Assembly: GCF_027744825.2 (NCBI RefSeq)
Contig: NC_071340.1
Location: forward strand, 7,641,501-7,705,500
Source: Synchiropus splendidus
Lineage: Eukaryota > Chordata > Actinopteri > Syngnathiformes > Callionymidae
Length of the DNA: 64,000 nt
Reading direction: 5' to 3'
Positions 48,801-59,609 of the stretch are shown one piece after another; position 1 is the first letter of the stretch, and every line of letters starts with the position of its first letter. The translations under genes and the position numbers were made by a program. The notes below the pieces were generated by a model, which saw only the letters and a program-made list of their open reading frames with translations, ran no database searches and was not told the origin of the DNA.

Positions 48801-50601
48801 ACGGCTTCCATTCAGATGAAAATTACTAGTTTATATGGCTTTCCTTTATCCTTCCTCACCACACACAGCTTCATCATCAATTATGAATGTCAGTCAATCT
48901 CAGGCCGCTCTCATTACACAAGCTGGTGCTATTGGTGATATTAAATAGTCAGATCGATTATTACAGTAGCAATGTTTAATACCATTCCATAATACCAGAA
49001 TTACTTAATAAGCTAGGGTACAGAGGCTAAACACTGGCTGCAAGAGGAATTCAATGATATTAAAATGTCACACTGAAAAGAAGGTTTGCAACGTGAATAT
49101 TCTGACAGAATGAGGTGAAGCTGAAGCAGGCAGTGTGAAGCACGATGCACTGACAGAGGTGTCATTTTGACAGGCTCTAATGGGAACTTGTTACTTCCTT
49201 GTATATAATTGGTTGCCATGACACCCGTCATGGCAGGATCCTTTTAAGGAAGTGAGGTTAAAAATACAAAATGACAAATAACCAGAGGAAGACAAAAAGA
49301 AGTAGAGGTGGTAATGTTAGTGATGAACCAGTAGCTATGTTGAAATGATCAGAGACCTTTAAAGCTATTTATATATTATAAAATCACACATGCCCACTGA
49401 TGGACCACAGATATGCCAGATGTTTCGGAGAAACATACTGAGTTGAGGCCACACAATAGACTAGATGGATGGATGCCCAGTTTCTGCACACATTTTTTAC
49501 AACGTTCACAAAACCCTTTGCACCTTTACATTTTAACTAAAGCGTCCATGAATTGTTCAACCGTGGCTGAAGATTGCACCACGCTGGTGTTTGACAGCTC
49601 TCAACACATTTAAATCATGATGAAGTCCCTCCAACTCATGAGGTTAACACTTCTTTTTGTCAAGTTAGTCAAGTTGAGCACGTGGCACTATTTTATTGTC
49701 ATAAATTACGAGGGTAGTACAAGGAATTTAGATTTCAACTAATCTCCAATGTAAGATTACAGACAGCAGTAACTTGAAAGTGGAAAGATCAAGATGTAAA
49801 TAATAGAGAAAACATAAACAAGAATAGTACAGAAATTTAAAAAAAGATATATAATTCAAATAAAAATATTAACTGCAATAACATCAACAATACAGAACTA
49901 CTGAGCCAAGATATTTAAATATTAACATTACATCAATGGAGCAGGACAAAAGTGCCACTGACCAAGGGTCATTCTTTTTTTCTTTTCTTTTTTTTGAGCA
50001 GAAAACATTTTTAAGTTGTTAAACAAGCTACAGTCACGTGACGCTCGGTGGAGCTAATCGTTCGCTTTAGCTTAAGCTAACTAACTGACTTGAAGTGTAG
50101 TGAGTTTCAAAATGTTTCCCGTGGATTCCAGAAATGGGTTACGGGTTGGTTATGGGTTAAATAGACGAAAGGAGAAAAACATTCAAGTAAACAACCTAAG
50201 CAGATTCTCTGGCTGGTCACATGATAGTCTCATTAAAAGTTAGCGACTTGTCGTCGGAAGCGAGCGACATTAACTGTGAATGCACCGTCTGTAAACAACA
50301 AGGTGGTTTAGTTGTTTTTGGAAGTCACTCTGCGTTTTCGGTCCTTACCTTTGCGCCGTGACTCGATTCTTTCGATCTGGAAGTCATACTGTCGAAGAGG
50401 AGTTGGGGACAGCGAGTCTGGGCTCCGAAATTTCACATTAGCCGAGTGTAGAGCCTCCTTGAAGTAAATCACCGAGGTGGGCGACAGAGTCTCATCCGGA
50501 CTGTCGAGGTGCCCGTTTCCATCAGAGGAACTTTGTCTTTTACGACAGTCCGGGGATGACTGCAGCGACAAACCCGCCGGAGGCGAATCCCTCCCAGCCA
50601 T
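39811..50601 (-). CDS. rufy3: RUN and FYVE domain-containing protein 3, long form
   Basis: Minus-strand exons: 50601-50349, 46719-46546, 46478-46361, 46291-46190, 45963-45840, 45628-45564, 44975-44910, 44830-44761, 44695-44603, 44289-44206, 43108-42941, 42854-42757, 42000-41881, 41822-41701, 41636-41561, 41495-41468, 40537-40460 and 39954-39811. All junctions keep frame, giving 660 residues. RUFY3 is a small-GTPase and dynein adaptor that positions lysosomes and shapes neuronal polarity and axon growth. The RUN domain (about 95-260) shows [20 protein letters not shown] and [21 protein letters not shown] long coiled coil (about 285-560) begins [19 protein letters not shown]. The C-terminus carries a zinc finger from CSMC (about 601) to CTTCY, with the spacer [11 protein letters not shown], ending YASSPT. 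The first finger half lacks the canonical FYVE basic motif. The exon starting at 41636 uses a TCAG acceptor chosen to keep frame. Confidence 0.93.
43109..44205 (-). other. rufy3 1.1-kb intron without recognised content
   Basis: Between the exon ending in EETLLRL and the one beginning DVEKELEVQ, no additional coding exon or repeat family was identified. Mammalian RUFY3 has the same two exon contents adjacent, so nothing appears missing. Confidence 0.5.
45270..45530. mobile_element. MITE-like repeat in rufy3 intron
   Basis: The left end has the form CACACGTTTGTTTTTCTAT followed by CCTTGTGAGGACATTGGGAG. The interior contains CCTAAACCTAACC, and the right end has CCTCAAGATGAGGACCGGCC. This arrangement (TTTTCTATNCTTGTGGGGAC-like end, CCTAACC core, GGACC at the other end) resembles a very common fish miniature repeat. 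Family assignment is from memory and the right end is diverged. Confidence 0.5.
46720..47964 (-). other. rufy3 first intron of short isoform, nothing recognised
   Basis: AT-rich intron between the short-isoform first exon and the common second exon. The stretch from 46860 to 47440 is especially A/T-rich. No gene, repeat family or further first exon was found. Confidence 0.5.
47965..48142 (-). CDS. rufy3: rufy3 alternative first exon (short isoform)
   Basis: This exon starts at the ATG at 48142 and encodes [20 protein letters not shown], then [20 protein letters not shown], then an acidic DPEPAHE tail. It closely matches the N-terminus of the standard mammalian RUFY3 isoform as recalled. It ends in phase 1 at GAAG/GTAATG, exactly like the upstream first exon at 50601-50349, so either can join the exon starting at 46719. 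The short product would have 635 residues. An internal promoter upstream of 48142 is implied. Confidence 0.92.
48143..50348 (-). other. rufy3 long-isoform intron containing the internal promoter
   Basis: The part immediately upstream of 48142 must hold the promoter of the short isoform if that isoform is made. A GC-rich, CTCCTC-rich stretch lies at 48320-48500 and a GT-rich run at 48620-48640. No TATA box at a convincing distance was identified. Confidence 0.4.
50349..50601 (-). CDS. rufy3: rufy3 first exon of the long isoform
   Basis: Starts [20 protein letters not shown] and ends IERIESRRK before the donor AAG/GTAAGG at 50348. It is Ser/Pro-rich without a recognised fold. It is phase-compatible with the common second exon, which encodes [19 protein letters not shown]. 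The two N-termini differ completely, so isoforms may differ in partner binding or localisation. Confidence 0.88.
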
Positions 50602-50960
50602 CCTGCGCTCCCTGGCCGGGTAAATTCACTTCATGTGACCTGCCACAGGCTGTTGCAGCACGGCGAGCTAGGCGCGGTTAGCCGACAGGGTGATTCATTC
50701 CAAAACAGCCTCCGTGAGAGGATGTTTATGACCCCAGTATCCACTTGTCCAACTGTGGTGTTCTAAAGACTCTCAGTCCGCATCGTCAGTCGCCAATCAT
50801 TGACATACTGTCAAACACACTCACTCGTTCAGCACAATTTGACTCCCAGCAGCCGACCTATTTACACCGCCAGAGATGCTACTTGAAGCAGGAGATAGGT
50901 CTCAATACTTCCCATGATTCAAAGCGCGCGTGTTGGCGCTGTAGCCATCATATTGTTTAA
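50602..50960 (-). promoter_or_regulatory. rufy3: Probable upstream rufy3 promoter
   Basis: GC-rich sequence with CpGs lies directly upstream of the long-isoform ATG (for example GGCGCGGTTAGCCGAC near 50669). A TTCCCATGATTC motif followed by GCGCGCG occurs near 50910, loosely like housekeeping-promoter elements. Position is the main evidence. Confidence 0.4.
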
Positions 50961-51758
50961 GATATCTGTTTAGGCATTGTTTTATGTACTTTGAAGACTC
51001 ATTTTTAAAGAAAGTGCGTTTTAAAAAGATACATTTATCAATTTAAACTATGTCGCATATTCAGTTGGCTTAAGACGGGTTTTACATCTATTTTGTGTCA
51101 AACATAAACATGATGAAAACGAGGCAAAGAGCAAAATAAAAACAAAGAAAGTCCAAATCATAACACTGCAAAGTACATATTTGTTCTTCCTTTATTGCCT
51201 TCATTTGTATGAGCTGTTTTGTATTTAATTTGAGCCAAGAAATCAAGTAAGAAAAACAAGCAATTTATTGCAATTGAAATAGATTGTCTGATTGCATTAT
51301 CACTATTATGGTTGACAATTCTGTACATCCATCATACGTATATATATGTATTTGATTCCACTCACCAGGTCACAGGGGCAGCAGCCGAAGTGAAGAGACC
51401 CTGATTTCCTTCTCCAGGTAAACTACTCTCTCTCTACAGTGAAACCAACGAACCATTCAGCAATGAGACTGTTCAGCATCCTGCGTCTGTGCCAGGGCCC
51501 CCTCCCAAACCACCGTCGGTTTCTCAATACTATTTTACAAGTAAATACTGTGTAACAACATGGAAGAAAAATAAGAGTTCATTGGAAATTCCGGATATAC
51601 CCAATGAACACGGGGAGGAGACAGGTAACAAAATGAATATGCCATTGTGAAGGAAACGGATCTCAAAACGAATGAATGTAGTTTAGCAAAGTTGTGTTGC
51701 TGATGAAGTGACATGAAGAACAGCCCCATTCTCAGAGGACAGCTTGGGTAGAGGACGA

Positions 51759-51785
51759 TCTATCTATCTATCTATCTGTCTGTCT

Positions 51786-51817
<32 letters not shown>

Positions 51818-51819
51818 AC
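51759..51819 (+). repeat. Compound (CTAT)n(CTGT)n(CCGT)n microsatellite
   Basis: A tetranucleotide array changes from CTAT to CTGT to CCGT and back to CTGT. It directly abuts the 5' end of the truncated LINE beginning near 51826. Confidence 0.9.
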
Positions 51820-51825
51820 CACTCT

Positions 51826-52861
51826 AAGCACCGGTTCCCCACAAGGATGTGTCCTGAGTCCCCTCCTGTTCTGACGCTCTACACATCCGACTGCTCCCCG
51901 ACCCATCTCTCAAACACCATCATTAAGTTTGCGGATGACACCACCGTGGTCGGACTCATCTCAGGGGGGGGATGAGTCTCACAACAGAGATGAGGTCAAC
52001 AGACTGACTACATGGTGTTCAGTGAACAACCTTCAGCTGAACACCACAAAAACAAAACAACTCATCTTGGACTTCAGAAAGGGCAGAGCGGATCCGGCCC
52101 CTCTCCACATCCACGGTGACTGCGTGGAGAGGGTCCACTACATGAGGGTCCTGGGCATGCAGGTCTCTGATGATCTCTCCTGGTCTGCAAACACCGCAGC
52201 GGTGGTGAAGAAGGCTCAGCATCGTCTCCACTTCCTGAGGGTGCTCAGGAGAAACAACCTGGAGGAGAGGCTGCATCACAACGTGGTACGCCGGGTGCTC
52301 AGCTGCAGACGGGAAAGCTCTGCAGAGAGTCATCAACACAGCCCAGAAGATCACTGGCTGCTCCCTGCCCAGCCTGGAGGACATCGCCAACTCCCGCTAC
52401 CTCAGCAGAGCCGGCAACATCATCAAGGACTCGTCCCACCCCACTAACTCTCTGTTCCACCTGCTACCGTCAGGCAGACGGAACAGGTCACACGAAACCA
52501 GGACAAATAGAGTCAGAGATAGCTTCTTCCCGAAAGCTATCTCAGTAGTGAACAAACACAACAAAACCAGATAAACAGTCTACAAAATTCATTGTTACTG
52601 GCCATACTGATCATCGCGCAATAAAGAAATAACTATGTGCAACAACAAATTATTCACGTTAACATCCACTTTCTGTTATTAGGCTCTTTTTACTGCTGCT
52701 ACTTGTGTATATATTATTTATTAGTTCCTACTTGTTGTTTTCTGCTTGCTTGATTGTTTTGATATATTCTTTTTACATTGTCTGCACCAAGGGAGTAGCA
52801 CTCAAATCTTGTTGTACACTGTACAAGGACAATAAAGGCTATTCTATGCTATTCTTCTATT
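51826..52861 (+). mobile_element. 5'-truncated non-LTR retrotransposon (L2/CR1/Rex1-like)
   Basis: Conceptual translation in broken frames shows reverse-transcriptase motifs GSPQGCVLSPLLF, then FADDTTVVGLI, then LNTTKTKQLILDFRKG and VHYMRVLGMQVSDDLSWSAN. This is the RT palm to C-terminus order of L2/CR1-type LINEs. At least two frameshifts (around 51873 and 51970) and later breaks near 52305 make it a dead fragment. The 3' tail ends in AATAAAGGCTATTCTATG and ATTCT repeats, typical of these LINEs. Confidence 0.85.
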
Positions 52862-52865
52862 CTAA

Positions 52866-53588
52866 ATGAACACTGACAAAGACCAACAGAAAGACGGTCA
52901 CTTTTGTGGGGAAATGACAAAGTCCTCTCCATTTAGCATGGAGCTAATGGGTGAATCGGCACTGTGGACGTCAGCTAGGCCACGTCCTGCAGCCACGTCG
53001 CACGCACCCCCACCGTCAGCTTCCACTAACCCCTTCCTGATGGGAAAATCAGCAGCTGAAAGTGAGTTCATGTTCCCTGAAAATATGACGAACATAATTA
53101 TATTTCATCAACCTCCACCTGTCATCACCACCAGAGACCCACTATCAGTACCATTCACTCCTATAAATCACCACTGGTGCTCTGCGAGTATCTCACCTCC
53201 ACCTGTGTCTCCTTGTTACCAGACTGGGCCATTATCAACGCTATATGCGTCTCATCCCTCTCAAACTGGTTATACTATAGGAACTCAAGACTGCAGACTT
53301 GCATCACCCTATCGTGCTGCAGCGATGTCAATTAAAGACCACAAGATGGGCCAGCACAAGTCGAGACGGGTCAGATCTGCACCAAGCCGTTGTCCCTCAC
53401 GCATCGTGATTTACAGAGACCACACTGCAGCGACGAGGAACAGCCTGAATACAGAGAGAGAATTCCCACACTGCGGCCTGATCAGTTCGACGGATCTGGT
53501 TCATGGAAAGATTTCCTTTCCCAGTTTGAAAGCTGTGCTAGTGCCAACCACTGGACAGACAAGCCCATGGCTATTCAGTTAAGATACA
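52866..53588 (+). mobile_element. Ty3/gypsy-type gag relic
   Basis: A 238-codon open frame starts a few bases after the preceding LINE tail. Its first part is Pro/Ser-rich and unassigned. A shifted frame from about 53440 encodes RPDQFDGSGSWKDFLSQFES and then MAIQLRYSL, the capsid signature found in gypsy gag proteins. So the gag is frameshifted near its middle. It stops abruptly where a minus-strand LINE fragment begins. No 5' LTR was found upstream. Confidence 0.7.
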
Positions 53589-55080
53589 GTCTGAATCAGA
53601 ATCAGAATAGAATTTATTGCCATGGTCAGTGGAGGTTCCACCAACTAGGTAAATGCTTCGAAATAAAGTGCTGTTAATGAATAAAATAAAATAAAATAAC
53701 AAAGGCTGATCACAAATTTAACAGTCTGGTGGCTGAGGGGAAGAAGCTGAGGGAAGAAGAACAAACAGTCCATGTCCAGGATGAGAAGGGTCGGCTCTGA
53801 TCCGACCTGCATGTCTCTGGGTCCTGGAGACATACAGGTCCTGAAGAGATGGCAGGCTGCAACCGATCACCTTCACAGTCTGCTCTTGTCCCTGGAGATG
53901 GAGCTGTTGTACCAGACAGTGATGGAGGAGGTGAGGATGGACTGGATGATGGCCGTGTAAAACTCCACCAGCAACTTCGTCGGCAGTCATAGTTTTCGTA
54001 GCTACCTCAGGAAGAACATTCTCTGCTGGGCCTTACTGATGAGGGACCTGATTTGAGGTCCTCGGTGATGGTAGTTCCCAGGAAGCAGAAGGAGTCTACA
54101 ATGGAAATGGATAAACCAGCCATCAGTAATTGTACAGAGAGAAGAGCCATGGAGAGAGAACACAGCCCTGAGGAGACCCGATGTTGAGGATTCCAGTGTC
54201 AGAGACAGTCGTCCCCAGCTGCATGCACTGAGTCCGGCTGGTCAGGAAGTCTGTAATCCATCTGCAGAGGGAGTCAGGCACGTTGACCTGGCGAAGCTTG
54301 TCTTCAAACAGAGCTGCAAGAATTGTGTTAAAGGCAGAGCTGAAGTCCACAAACAGGTGGCCTGTAGTTTGTGGCCACCTTGATCCCTCTCCACACTGCA
54401 GCTGACAGCTGCACCACATTGGCTGAGAACTGCTGCATTAGTTTGTCAGAGTATGCGGCCTTAGCTTTCTTCACTTCAACTCTTTGTAGCAGTTCCTGTC
54501 CCCATTCTTGCGAGCTGCCTCCTTCTCCCGTCTAATCTGGCTGAGTTTAGCTGTGAACCAAGGTTTGTCATTTGCATAACTCACCTTGGTGCGCGTTGGA
54601 ACTATGCACTCTTCACAGTAGCTGATCCATGAAGTCACAGTGTCTGCATACTCATCCAGATTATTGGTCGCAGCCCTGAACACCTCTCAGTCTGTGGTCT
54701 CCATACAAGCCTGCAGCTCCTCTCTAGCTTCACTTGTCCAGATCTTCATGCTCCTCACAACAGGCTTTGCCAGCTTCAGCTTCTGCTTGTATGTGGGAAC
54801 AAGATGAACCAACAAGTGGTCAGAGAGTCCCAGTGCAGCTTGAGGGAGGGCGGTATAAGAGCTGCGGAGCGATGAGTAACAGTGATCCAGCACGCTCTGC
54901 TCTCTGATGGGGCATTTTACAACCTTCTTGTACTTGGGAAGCTCCTCGCTCAGATTCGCCTTGTCGAAGCCACCAAGCACAAGCATGGCATTCTGACCAC
55001 GCCTGGACACAAGCATGACATTTTGACCACGCCTGGACACACTCTCTTCAGTAAGGTTGTTCAGCACTCTGGATCTCACG
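53589..55080 (-). mobile_element. Non-LTR retrotransposon fragment inside the gypsy element
   Basis: Minus-strand frames, read from 55080 down, show the end of an endonuclease domain (LGGFDKANLSEELPKYKK, SVLDHCYSSLRSSY, LSDHLLVHLVPTYKQKLK) and a linker (NDKPWFTAKLSQIRREKEAA). Reverse transcriptase follows, with TTGHLFVDFSSAFNTI and GSPQGCVLSPWLFSLY. The 3' end, near 53589-53620, has the TTCTGATTCTGATTC tail of L2/Rex-like LINEs. Several stops and frameshifts interrupt it and the 5' end is missing. It interrupts the gypsy copy, with gag on one side and pol on the other. Confidence 0.82.
54979..55038 (-). repeat. Two tandem 30-bp units within LINE fragment
   Basis: Units at 54979-55008 and 55009-55038 differ at two positions. 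They produce a duplicated SRRGQN-type peptide in the LINE frame, a small local duplication in the dead copy. Confidence 0.85.
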
Positions 55081-55084
55081 TCAG

Positions 55085-57347
55085 GTTACTAGCAGGTAGA
55101 AATGACCCCCAGGGCCGATAAACCAGCTGATTTCTGTACACGAAAAGGCCTCTTCGAATGAAGTGTGATGCCATTCGGGTTGTGCAATGCGCCTGCCACA
55201 TTCCAAATTCTGATGGACAAGTTTGGTCTACCTTGATGACATTGTCGTCCTGGGGCAGGACAGTGCCCAGATGCTGGAGTGACTGGGACAGGTGTTCACC
55301 AAGCGGCTGCAATTTAAAATGAAAGCCTTCCAAGTGTTGTCTGTGCCGGGAGCAAGGGGCCTATCTAGGACATATTGTCTCGGCCAAGGGCATATCAACC
55401 GACCCACAAAAGATCCAGCAAGTCAACGACTGGCCTGTATCCAGAAACATGTCAGAGGTACGGCAGTTTATTGGTCTAGCATCATACTGCACTACCGGGC
55501 GAGAACTACCGGCGGTGATGGAATTTCAGACAGTATCTGCTTGGCGGACCATTCATTATTCGCACCGACCACAGCAGCCTGAATGCGAATGCTCTCTCCA
55601 GAAAACCCTGCAGAGACTCATGCCCCTGCACAGTGCCTGACCCCAACCTCAACACTCAGCACCAGCACAAGGAGGTGCGGTGCAACCTGAACAGCAGCCT
55701 AGAAATGACAGTACCACAGAGCAACCGCCAGTGGGGGTAGTGGTGCCTGATGGCCTGATGTTGGGACAGCAGTGGTAGAACCAGAGTCACCCATAGTGGG
55801 GGTGGCGCACACCAGAGCCAGCAGCTGCAGTGTCATCGAAACTCATCCAAACATCCACCGACTGTTCAAAGGATGGACCTGTGAGGAGCTCTGTACAGCA
55901 CAGAAGACTGATCCGGACATAGCACCAGTGTTGCAGTGGGTGGAGAAGGGAGGCAGTAGGCCACCTTGGGTTGACATAGCAGCCTGTACTCCCACCACTA
56001 AAGCTTACTGGGCGCAATGGAAAAGACTCTACATGAGAGAAGGAATCCTGTGATGGACCTGTGGGTAGCCACTTTGGAGCAGAGAGGACTCTGGCATGCT
56101 TCAAAACCAGGTACTTCTGGTATAATATGAGCGATGATATCACTTTCTGGTGCTGCACTTGCACCAGTTGTGCTGCCAAAGCTCGTCCAAAGAAAACACC
56201 TCAGGCTGCCATGGGTACAGTACAAGTTGACCCACCGATGGAGAGAATTGCAGTTGACCTGATGGGACCTTTAAAAGAAACAGAGAGACACAACAGATAC
56301 TTGTGGTGCAAGATTACTTCAGTAAGTGGGTCGAAGCCTACCCTATACCCAATGAACATGCAACAACAGTGGCAGAAAAGATCATCTCTGAGTGGGTGTG
56401 CAGATACGGGGCACCATACTCCCTCCACATCCACCAGGGAACTAACTTTGAGTCAGCAGTGTTCCAGGGAACGTGTCAGCTGTTGGGAATTGAAATGATG
56501 CGGAGCACCCCCTTCCATCCTCTGTCAGATGGTCAAGTGGAACGTTCCAATGCCACCCTACAGAAAATGCTAGCAACCACAGCGGAACGTTGTCACTGGG
56601 ACAATGATCCCATATGCAGTCATGGCATATCGTGCAACAAAGCACAGCTCCACAAGTTTCACACCAAACATGATGCTCTTTGGCCGGGAGATAACTGGAC
56701 CGATTGACCTTGTGGTTGGTCTCCCACCTGACAGTGAGAACACCAGCACTCTTCTTGAGTATGTGATCCACCTCAGAGAGTGGCTGGAGAACTCACACCA
56801 GCTGGCGAGAGAGACTTTGGGAAAAGCGTCCGAGTGTGCTAGGCGACAGTATGATAAAAACATCTGCTAAGTCCAGTTCCAAGTTGCTGATGCAGTCTGG
56901 TACCTGATCAAAAATACCAAAAGAGTAAAGCACAAAATACGAAAGTTCCTGCCTTCCTTTGAGGGACCTTACTTTGTCGTCAGACAGCTGGATGACTTGA
57001 TCTACCAAATCCAAAAGAGCTCCAGGTCAAAGTGGTTCATCATGACAAGATCAAGCCTTACTACTCCAGAAGTCTGCTGGACAACAGCTGGGTGTTCAAG
57101 GAGATCAACGCCTCATCACAGAGGGAGACATCACTCATCGCAGCAGACAAGGATGCTTCTGACTTCGACATCAGCCCCCTCATCAGCCTAGAGTTATCTG
57201 ACATCTTGGGTTGACCCAGACAGGGACTGTAAGGGTTGAGGTGAGTTTTTCAGAGTGTTTACACTTTCTACAAAGTCCTGTGTTCTACTTGATACTCTTT
57301 ATGTCCTGGAGCGAGTGAAGTGTTTAATTATCCTTCAGAGTGGGGGT
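55085..57347 (+). mobile_element. Decayed Ty3/gypsy pol (RT remnant, RNase H, integrase)
   Basis: In order: an RT core remnant (FCTRKGLFE, stop, VMPFGLCNAPATFQILMD; then YLDDIVVLGQ), the RT-RNase H connection (QFIGLASYY-like), FIIRTDHSSLN, the integrase zinc-binding region (HFGAERTLACFKTRYFW with CCTCTSC), and the integrase core (RIAVDLMGPLKETERHNRYL, VQDYFSKWVEAYPI, SDGQVERSNATLQKML). A C-terminal domain follows (FLPSFEGPYFVVRQL). Many stops and shifts, at about 55160, 55270, 56050, 56310 and 56600, show it is inactive. Protease and most of the RT fingers are absent next to the LINE, so sequence was also deleted there. The sequence ends in a purine-rich GAGTGGGGGTAG tract, the polypurine tract. 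Confidence 0.88.
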
Positions 57348-57349
57348 AG

Positions 57350-57612
57350 TGTGCACGTCTCAAGCAGAAGGTGGAAGGATGGGTGACGTAGGTGTACGTA
57401 TGACGTGCGCGCCCCTGGTGAGTGTGGTTGGCTGAGTGAGTGAGCGTCTGGTTCAAGTCTCCGTGGGGAAAGGATTATACTGTACCTGGAGGACTCTGTG
57501 ATACCCTGTGGAAACAAATAAAGTTCCAGTTCAGCAGTTACGCAGTGATTGTTGACTCTTTGTGAAGGATTCACTACCGGACCCGTAGTTACCACATACG
57601 AGCCGGGCTACA
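57350..57612 (+). mobile_element. 3' LTR of the gypsy element
   Basis: It begins TGTGCACG directly after the polypurine tract and ends GGGCTACA, so it has the usual TG...CA boundaries in about 263 bp. It contains AATAAAGTTCC near 57518. No matching 5' LTR lies upstream of the gag relic, where LINE sequence is found instead, so the element is 5'-truncated or rearranged. Confidence 0.8.
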
Positions 57613-58738
57613 GGTGACGTCATTCAATTGCCAGCTATGGTTCGGATCCACGAGGCTGGTGAGGTAACAATTCTTTTAATTTTAACAAGGTCCATTTTAC
57701 ATCGAATTACTTGATTCAAGTATTTTTCAGCATGTTACTGTCTAGATATTTGGTGACCTTTTGACTTCATCACCACCATCTCATCGTCATTGATGGTGAA
57801 ACACATCATCAATACTTCTTGACTCTAAGTTAATGATAATGGGAGGGTCGGACTTTGATTTTCTAGATATGGAGTGGTCTGAGGAAAGACAGTGATAGTA
57901 CTTCCTTACTGCTTTGGTCCTGGTCTGGTTGGACACAAACGCTGTTGGCTAACTTCTCCTGGTCTGTGGAGGTTGTCCTGCAGGGACAGCAAACATGAAC
58001 AGCAGTCAGAGAATTGCTTCCTACAAATGAAGCAGATTTTCACTAGCAACTCTCTCAGGTGATGTGTATGTAGCAACAGCACACACGTTTTGCTCACAGA
58101 ACACACAGGAAATGGACTTGTTCAGAAGTCCTGACGACACAGAGAAGAAGAACCAATGGAAACAGCTTAGTCAGTGAAATGAAGAATGGCAAGTCAGGAC
58201 AGGACTTGAGCGAGTTTATGGATGAGTATGTAACATTCTAGAGCCTGCACCAGGCATAACAGGTGCATCCTAGCTTCATGGTGAGTCTGATGAGGGGGTG
58301 AATACAATGCCCTCAGCATTAGTACTTATATGACTGATAAGAGGCAGTAATGACCTTCGGTCTAAACACTTGGTTCAGATGAAGCGTCACAGACGTCTGA
58401 TCCTCTCCAAACGACAAGCTCCTTTGTCTAACTGACGATTTCTTGGTCTCCATCTTCTCCAGGTAGTCGAAGACATTCGGGACAAACAAGGTGTGATCAG
58501 ATTTTATTGACACATTTGTTTAAATGAATAATGCCACGCTCTTCAGAAACTATTTTCAGTGCTGTGTCCTTGCTTCAGCGCAGCTGTCTGCATGAGGACA
58601 GTGAAGAGGCAAGACGCTGATTTTACTGAAGATCCCCAGACTATTCATTGATCATTTCTGACGTCTTTCGGACCTGAACTTCACAGATTAAAACCTTCTC
58701 AATCGATCTTCAAAAGCGCCCTAAGTCCCTTGGTGGGG
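57613..58738. other. Intergenic sequence, no gene recognised
   Basis: Only short open frames on both strands with no family resemblance. The sequence may contain further transposon debris, but no terminal repeats or domains were visible. Confidence 0.5.
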
Positions 58739-59420
58739 TTTACGCCTTCCACCGTAGAGTAGACGGCATAGCCTCTAGCGGGCACCTTGATGGACAGGGG
58801 AGCCATGAGTTTTTTGCCTGAGTGGGATCACAGCTGCGCCATCTTGCGGCACGTGGCGGTCGGTCTGGCGGACTTCTTCTGGGCCCTGGCGTACAGGGAC
58901 GTGGAGAAGTCCTCATTCTCCGAGTCTGGCAGGATGGGGAGTGGTACTCCAAGTACCTCTGATGCCGCTTGGAAGAGGCTGGGCATTTCCTCTATGGGGT
59001 ACATTCCATGGATGGACCACACTGGTGCACACTCGCCCTCCTCCATGCCCAACTGATCCTCCTCCTCGTCGTCCGGAAAGACTTTGAGGTGGACCTCTTC
59101 CCAATAAAACCGACGGTCGTCTTCCTCGGTGGCCTCAGCCCAAATCAGCTTTGCTTAAGCTGGTTTAGGAGCTGGCTGAGGTGGTTTGGTCGCTGACTCC
59201 TGCTCGGCTCCCCCCAGCGCGCTAGGCCTGCCCAGATGCGATGAGCTTCTCCTGGAAGCGCCAAGCATGGACAGGAATCTATCAATTTCAGATGGTCCTG
59301 ACCTAAGCAGACAACACAGGCGTCATGCTTGTCGGACTTATCCATAAAGATAGCGCAAGAAACAAAAGTACAATCCATAACAGCACCTGATGGTGATAAC
59401 AGTCACAGGCTGAGTGGAAA
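58739..59420 (-). mobile_element. Possible DIRS-type gag relic
   Basis: Minus-strand frames encode SDKHDACVVCLGQDHLKL near 59340-59270, a CxxC...H knuckle like those I recall in fish DIRS/Ngaro gag proteins. Further along lies FQAASEVLGVPLPILPDSE near 58990-58930, then KVPARGYAVYST near 58780. The frames are interrupted by stops and shifts. Assignment rests on resemblance remembered from fish elements and is weak. Confidence 0.4.
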
Positions 59421-59609
59421 AAGGATAGTGGCGGGAGTGACGGTGTCTTACATGTGGTGGGAGGTCCCTTCCTGGGTGGAGAGCCAATCAATCCAAGTCT
59501 CAGGCCGAGGCCAGTGCCTCGAGGTGGTTTAACCAATAGCAAAGGCTGTTAGAGGGGGCGAAGCACATATGAAACAGAACTTCAGCGCTGTGTTCCACAA
59601 CGCTGGAAG

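Noticed and set aside
52866..53582. 238-codon open frame as a host gene
   Set aside because: Its overlapping shifted frame carries a gypsy gag capsid signature and it sits between retroelement fragments.
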